A stretch of 9,017 bases of DNA, from positions 1 through 9,017 of the forward strand of contig CALAHA010000145.1 in NCBI GenBank assembly GCA_937891565.1, in the 5' to 3' direction. The position numbers and the translations under genes were made by a program. Origin of the DNA: an uncultured Ilumatobacter sp. (lineage in GTDB: Bacteria > Actinomycetota > Acidimicrobiia > Acidimicrobiales > Ilumatobacteraceae). The notes below the pieces were generated by a model. It searched no databases and had not been told where the DNA came from. It was given only the letters and a program-made list of their open reading frames with translations. Each line of letters opens with the position of its first letter. Position 1 is the first letter of the stretch. Below are positions 5,943 to 9,017 of the stretch, piece after piece.

Positions 5943-6725
5943 GTGTTCAATTGGCTCAAAACACGGCTCTCGAGGCCGGAACCCATCTTCAACCCAAGCT
6001 GGCACGGCATCCTCAACAACGGCTTCCAACACTGGTCGACGCTGCAACCTGACGAGCTTGCTCGAATGGAACTCCTGGTTGCTCGGTTCGTGCACACGAT
6101 GCGGTGGGAAGCAGCGAACCGGTTCGAGCTCACCGAGGAAATCAAGGTCATGATCGCCGCCCAAGCATCCATGTTGCTGCTGGGCCTTGACATCGACGAA
6201 TGGCACGACGTCACCTCGGTGATCGTGCACCCATCAAACGTTCGGCTTCGCGGAACACACTCCACCGGTGCAGGTACCTTCACCACCTCGCCCAGGGTCA
6301 TTGCCGGCCAAGCGCACTACCAAGGCCCCGTGCTTCTTTCGTGGGCAGCAACGCGTCACGGGGCCAAGTTTCCCGATCGGGGCCAGAACGTCGTGTACCA
6401 CGAGTTCGCCCACCGACTCGACATGCTCGATGGCACCGTTGACGGCACGCCTCCACTCAACGACGCCGATGCGCAGCAGCGCTGGGTCGACGTGTGCACC
6501 ACTGCCTACGACACGGTTCGAGCAGAGGGCTCGCCGGTTCTGCGCGACTATGCCGGAACCAGTACTGCTGAGTTCTTTGCGGTCGCCACCGAAGTGTTTT
6601 TCAACCGACCGCTCGATCTCTGCGAACACGAACCGGCCCTGTACCGCGAACTGCGCTCGTACTACCGCCAAGATCCAGCTGCGCGTCACCGTGCGTTGGC
6701 CGGAGGTGCACCGCTCGCTCCGTAA
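5943..6725 (+). CDS. mtfA: MtfA-like M90-family zinc metallopeptidase
   Basis: 260 residues, matching MtfA (YeeI) length. Seen: the family N-terminus FNWLKTRL with conserved LARFVHTMRWEA region (about 45-58), the zinc motif HEFAH (153-157) followed by RLDMLDG (158-164), and the downstream S-T-A-E-F-F-A-V-A-T-E-V-F-F segment (207-220), where E210 or E217 is the expected third zinc ligand. In E. coli MtfA has aminopeptidase activity and binds the repressor Mlc, so relieving repression of the glucose transporter gene ptsG. Whether an actinobacterium uses it that way is unknown. GTG 5943, 6 nt after the glpD stop, matches the family N-terminus; no Shine-Dalgarno is evident, so translation probably depends on coupling to glpD. 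The protein is cytoplasmic, with no signal peptide. Confidence 0.92.
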   Translation: MFNWLKTRLSRPEPIFNPSWHGILNNGFQHWSTLQPDELARMELLVARFVHTMRWEAANRFELTEEIKVMIAAQASMLLLGLDIDEWHDVTSVIVHPSNVRLRGTHSTGAGTFTTSPRVIAGQAHYQGPVLLSWAATRHGAKFPDRGQNVVYHEFAHRLDMLDGTVDGTPPLNDADAQQRWVDVCTTAYDTVRAEGSPVLRDYAGTSTAEFFAVATEVFFNRPLDLCEHEPALYRELRSYYRQDPAARHRALAGGAPLAP

Positions 6726-6732
6726 CCACGCC

Positions 6733-6781
6733 AATCTCGGGACGCCAGGCAGCGCTTTCCGCATCAGGATGTCCCGAGATT
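6733..6781. repeat. perfect 11-bp inverted repeat between mtfA and betB
   Basis: AATCTCGGGAC (6733-6743) and its exact reverse complement GTCCCGAGATT (6771-6781) are separated by 27 bases. It lies 7 nt after the mtfA stop and ends about 35 bp before the betB -10 candidate. It could be a stem-loop ending or stabilising the glpD-mtfA message (no T-tract follows), or two half-sites for a regulator of betB. Confidence 0.6.
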
Positions 6782-6815
6782 CCCTCGACCGCCAGGCTGA
6801 CCAGACGAGAGCAAG

Positions 6816-6821
6816 TAGCGT
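6816..6821 (+). promoter_or_regulatory. candidate -10 element for betB
   Basis: TAGCGT lies 3 nt before ATG 6825 and 9 nt before the in-frame ATG 6831. If it is the -10, transcription would begin at about 6828-6831 and the real start would be the second ATG. There is no Shine-Dalgarno before either ATG. Confidence 0.3.
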
Positions 6822-6824
6822 CCG

Positions 6825-8318
6825 ATGACAATGACTGATTTCGTCAACGCTTCCACCACACTGCCCACCCAACAGCTGTACATCAACGGCGGGTACGTCG
6901 ATGCCACCTCGGGTGAGACCTTCGAGACGATCAACCCGGCCACCAACCGAGTGATTTGCAAGGTCCAGCAGGCGAGCCAGGCCGACGTCGACGCTGCGGT
7001 GGTTGCGGCGCAGGCCGGTTTCAAGGTGTGGTCGATGATGCCCGCCATGGAGCGCACCCGCATCATGCTCAGGGCTGTTCAGATCCTGCGTGAGCGCAAC
7101 GACGAGATAGCCCATCTCGAGACCCTCGACTCGGGCAAGCCGCTGTCGGAGACAACCACGGTCGACATCGTCAGCGGGGCTGACCAGCTCGAGTACTACG
7201 CCGGGTTGATCTCGATGCTGCACGGCCAGCACTTTGACTTCCCCCCAAACGGATTCGCCTCGGTCCAGCGCCAGCCGTTGGGGGTCTGTGCCGGCATCGG
7301 CGCGTGGAACTACCCAATTCAGATCGCCATGTGGAAGTCGGCGCCCGCGCTCGCCTGCGGCAACTCGTTCATCTTCAAGCCGGCCGAACTCACCCCGCTC
7401 ACGGCCTTGAAGCTCGCTGAAATTTACACCGAAGCTGGCCTGCCCGACGGCGTGTTCAACGTCGTCCAGGGCGATTATCGAGTCGGCCAGATGCTGTCGC
7501 GTCACAAAGGCATTGCGAAAATTTCACTCACAGGCGAAGTCGGCACCGGCAAGAAGGTCATGGCCGATGCTGCCACGACGCTCAAGGGCGTCACGCTCGA
7601 ACTGGGCGGCAAGAGCCCAATCATCGTGTTCGACGACGCCGACCTCGACAGTGCCGTGAACGCCACCCTCGTTGCAAACTTCTACTCGGCTGGCGAGGTT
7701 TGCTCGAACGGCACTCGGGTGTTTGTGCAGCGCGGCCTGTACGAGACGTTCGTTGCGAAGCTCGGGCCGCGAACCGAGGCGTTGAAAATAGGTGACCCGT
7801 TCGACCCCGAGGTCATGGTCGGCCCGCTGATCAGCCGCGAGCACCACGACAAGGTCATGGGCTACATGAACGCGGCCCTGGCCAGCGAGGCACGCCACGT
7901 CTGTGGCGGCGCCGTACCCAGCGACTCAGCACTCGCCGACGGCAACTACGTGACGCCGGCGATCTTTGCCGACTGCGACGACGACATGGTGTTCGTCAAG
8001 GAAGAGGTGTTCGGGCCGTTGATGTCGGTCCTTCCCTTTGACCACGAGGAAGAAGCACTCAGCCGGGCGAACAACACCAACTATGGCCTCTCGGGCGCGG
8101 TTTTCACTCGTGATTTTGCTCGTGCGCATCGCGTCGCCAATGCAATCGAAGCCGGCAACGTGTGGATCAACAGCTACAACGACCTTCCGCCGTCGATCCC
8201 GTTCGGTGGAGTCAAGCAGTCGGGCTACGGCCGGGAGAACGGTCTCGTCACGCTCGATCACTTCACCCAATGGAAGACGATTTACTCCAACCTCGGCGCC
8301 TTTGAGGCGTACTACTGA
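6825..8318 (+). CDS. betB: betaine-aldehyde-type NAD(P)+-dependent aldehyde dehydrogenase
   Basis: 497 residues, full length for the ALDH superfamily. It most resembles BetB (betaine aldehyde to glycine betaine) and the related ALDH9 (trimethylaminobutyraldehyde) group. Seen: FETINPAT (33-40), LETLDSGKP (98-106), GAWNYP (159-164) with the oxyanion Asn N162, FKPAE (184-188) with cofactor-binding K185, general base E259 in LELGGKS, nucleophile C293 in GEVCSNG, and EEVFGP (393-398). The nucleotide-binding turn usually FTGxxxTG reads LTGEVGTG (235-242). No choline dehydrogenase, betaine transporter or BetI repressor is adjacent, so the substrate is inferred; gamma-aminobutyraldehyde-type aldehydes are an alternative. 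ATG 6825 is annotated; the in-frame ATG at 6831 is a credible alternative. It is a soluble tetramer/dimer in the family. Confidence 0.92.
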   Translation: MTMTDFVNASTTLPTQQLYINGGYVDATSGETFETINPATNRVICKVQQASQADVDAAVVAAQAGFKVWSMMPAMERTRIMLRAVQILRERNDEIAHLETLDSGKPLSETTTVDIVSGADQLEYYAGLISMLHGQHFDFPPNGFASVQRQPLGVCAGIGAWNYPIQIAMWKSAPALACGNSFIFKPAELTPLTALKLAEIYTEAGLPDGVFNVVQGDYRVGQMLSRHKGIAKISLTGEVGTGKKVMADAATTLKGVTLELGGKSPIIVFDDADLDSAVNATLVANFYSAGEVCSNGTRVFVQRGLYETFVAKLGPRTEALKIGDPFDPEVMVGPLISREHHDKVMGYMNAALASEARHVCGGAVPSDSALADGNYVTPAIFADCDDDMVFVKEEVFGPLMSVLPFDHEEEALSRANNTNYGLSGAVFTRDFARAHRVANAIEAGNVWINSYNDLPPSIPFGGVKQSGYGRENGLVTLDHFTQWKTIYSNLGAFEAYY

Positions 8319-8345
8319 GTCGCCCGCTTCGGGGGATGTGCACTC

Positions 8346-8376
8346 GGTGATCCACTTAACCATGGCAATCCTGTAA
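8346..8376 (+). promoter_or_regulatory. MAIL-stop mini-ORF upstream of the DMT transporter
   Basis: ATG at 8362 reads Met-Ala-Ile-Leu and then TAA (8374-8376), the same first four codons as the transporter, whose ATG follows 3 nt later at 8380 in the same frame. A possible ribosome binding site, GGTGAT (8346-8351), lies 10 nt before the mini-ORF start. No binding site precedes ATG 8380, so the transporter could be translated by termination-reinitiation. The structure is seen; the regulatory role is inference. Confidence 0.5.
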
Positions 8377-8391
8377 CCCATGGCAATCCTG
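8357..8391 (+). repeat. imperfect tandem duplication at the transporter start
   Basis: TAACCATGGCAATCCTG (8357-8373) is followed directly by TAACCCATGGCAATCCTG (8374-8391); the copies differ by one inserted C. The 14-mer CCATGGCAATCCTG occurs at 8360-8373 and 8378-8391. The copy at right supplies the real start, the left one the mini-ORF. Confidence 0.85.
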
Positions 8392-9017
8392 CTCGGCGTG
8401 CTCGCAGCAATATTGATTGGTTGCTCAGACTTTTTGGGGCGCTACGGCACGCGCCGCGCTCACGCTGTCACGATCGTCGGTGGCGCACTCGTCGGAGGTG
8501 TCGCCGTCACGTCGGTCGGCCTCGCTATCATCCCGAGCGAGTTCTCCACCCGTGACCTCGTCCTCGGTATCGCGTCGGGGTTGTTCGTCGGGTTTGCACT
8601 CGCCACGCTGTACGAAGCCATGGCCACGTCGTCGGCAGCGATAGCCGGCCCGCTGGTGGTACTCGGCACAGCCCTGGTTCCGTTCGGTTGGGACCTTGCT
8701 TTTGGCGCGACACTGTCGCCCTCCATCGTGGTCGGGATCATCATCGCCCTTCTCTCGCTGCTCGTCGTCATGTACTCCCCCGGCCTGACGAACCAGCACG
8801 GTCGAGGGATCCGGATCGCTCTGGTGTCAGCTGTGCTTTGGGGCGTTTCAACCACGCTCGTCGGCGAGTCGGGCAACAATTCGGGGGTCTGGGCGCCTTT
8901 CGTGCAGCGCGTCACGGCAATCGCCGTCATGTTTACCATCGCTGCACGGCGGTCACTTCCCAAGGTGCCTGCGCGTCCCCTGCTTGGAATCACCGTGCTG
9001 TCAGGGGTTCTCGGCGG
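8380..9017 (+). CDS. EamA/DMT-type membrane transporter (5' part)
   Basis: 212 residues are visible and the frame runs off the right edge. Hydrophobic segments lie at about 2-16, 28-51, 59-80, 86-105, 114-132, 144-163, 172-189 and 200 onward, each followed by short loops. The first segment has the pattern LAAILIGCSDFLGR, the EamA-type opening helix with a polar break. Helix 3-4 residues YEAMATSSAAIAGPL (78-92) match the EamA pattern in which a small-residue loop precedes a Pro, and LWGVSTTLVGES (153-164) resembles the opening of the second repeat. EamA/DMT proteins are ten-helix exporters or permeases of metabolites; the substrate cannot be told. ATG 8380 is the only sensible start. It lies 61 nt after betB on the same strand, so the two could be co-transcribed. 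Confidence 0.86.
   Translation, partial: MAILLGVLAAILIGCSDFLGRYGTRRAHAVTIVGGALVGGVAVTSVGLAIIPSEFSTRDLVLGIASGLFVGFALATLYEAMATSSAAIAGPLVVLGTALVPFGWDLAFGATLSPSIVVGIIIALLSLLVVMYSPGLTNQHGRGIRIALVSAVLWGVSTTLVGESGNNSGVWAPFVQRVTAIAVMFTIAARRSLPKVPARPLLGITVLSGVLG

Noticed and set aside
4230..6230. A 666-codon open frame on the minus strand opposite glpD
   Set aside because: It lies antisense to a clearly homologous glpD and the start of mtfA; its residues show no family pattern. Long antisense frames are common in GC-rich DNA.
6234..7505. A 423-codon open frame on the minus strand opposite mtfA and betB
   Set aside because: It spans two well-supported genes and the gap between them, and its protein is low-complexity Arg/Gly/Val-rich without motifs.
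8319..8340. Possible terminator after betB (CCCG-CTT-CGGG)
   Set aside because: Only a 4-bp stem with no T-tract; too weak to call.

Overview
The window is GC-rich DNA, densely coded on both strands, with many GTG starts. It is most likely chromosomal DNA of a high-GC actinobacterium. The clearest evidence is a mycothiol S-conjugate amidase (mca), because mycothiol is made only by Actinobacteria. Short or absent 5' leaders on several genes fit this. The protein style (zinc-finger rhomboid, half-size SCP2-like protein) would fit an Acidimicrobiia/Ilumatobacter-like lineage, but that finer placement is inference. I see no integrase, transposase, CRISPR array, rRNA or tRNA.

Layout. At 1-88 is the tail of an unidentified gene, closely followed by a ChbG/YdjC-type carbohydrate deacetylase homologue (98-952, +). 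This converges on a minus-strand pair: mca (1247-2155) and a 78-residue SCP2-like protein (1014-1250) joined by an ATGA stop/start overlap. A 165-bp divergent promoter region with a 19-bp palindrome separates mca from a PEBP/YbhB-family lipoprotein (2321-2989, +). After 245 non-coding bases comes a rhomboid intramembrane protease with an N-terminal zinc-binding region (3235-4164, +). Next is an FAD-dependent glycerol-3-phosphate dehydrogenase (4266-5936, +), tightly followed by an MtfA-like M90 metallopeptidase (5943-6725, +). A perfect 11-bp inverted repeat lies between mtfA and a betaine-aldehyde-type dehydrogenase (6825-8318, +). The window ends inside an EamA/DMT-type transporter (8380 onward, +), whose start codon region is tandemly duplicated.

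How the genes work together. This is mostly housekeeping metabolism and not one pathway. mca serves thiol-based detoxification: it cleaves mycothiol conjugates to a mercapturic acid and GlcN-Ins. GlpD feeds glycerol 3-phosphate electrons into the respiratory chain, and MtfA in enterobacteria links to sugar-uptake control, so the tight glpD-mtfA pair may reflect carbon metabolism. BetB would oxidise an aldehyde such as betaine aldehyde, with the adjacent DMT transporter possibly handling a related solute (inference).

The most interesting signals are regulatory or architectural. They are a recurring TANNNT hexamer exactly 6 nt before three start codons (with two looser examples), suggesting leaderless transcription; a MAIL-stop mini-ORF made by tandem duplication of a start region; the mca/SCP2-like coupling; and substituted conserved residues in the ChbG-like and GlpD-like enzymes. 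I did not find a convincing new multi-gene system.
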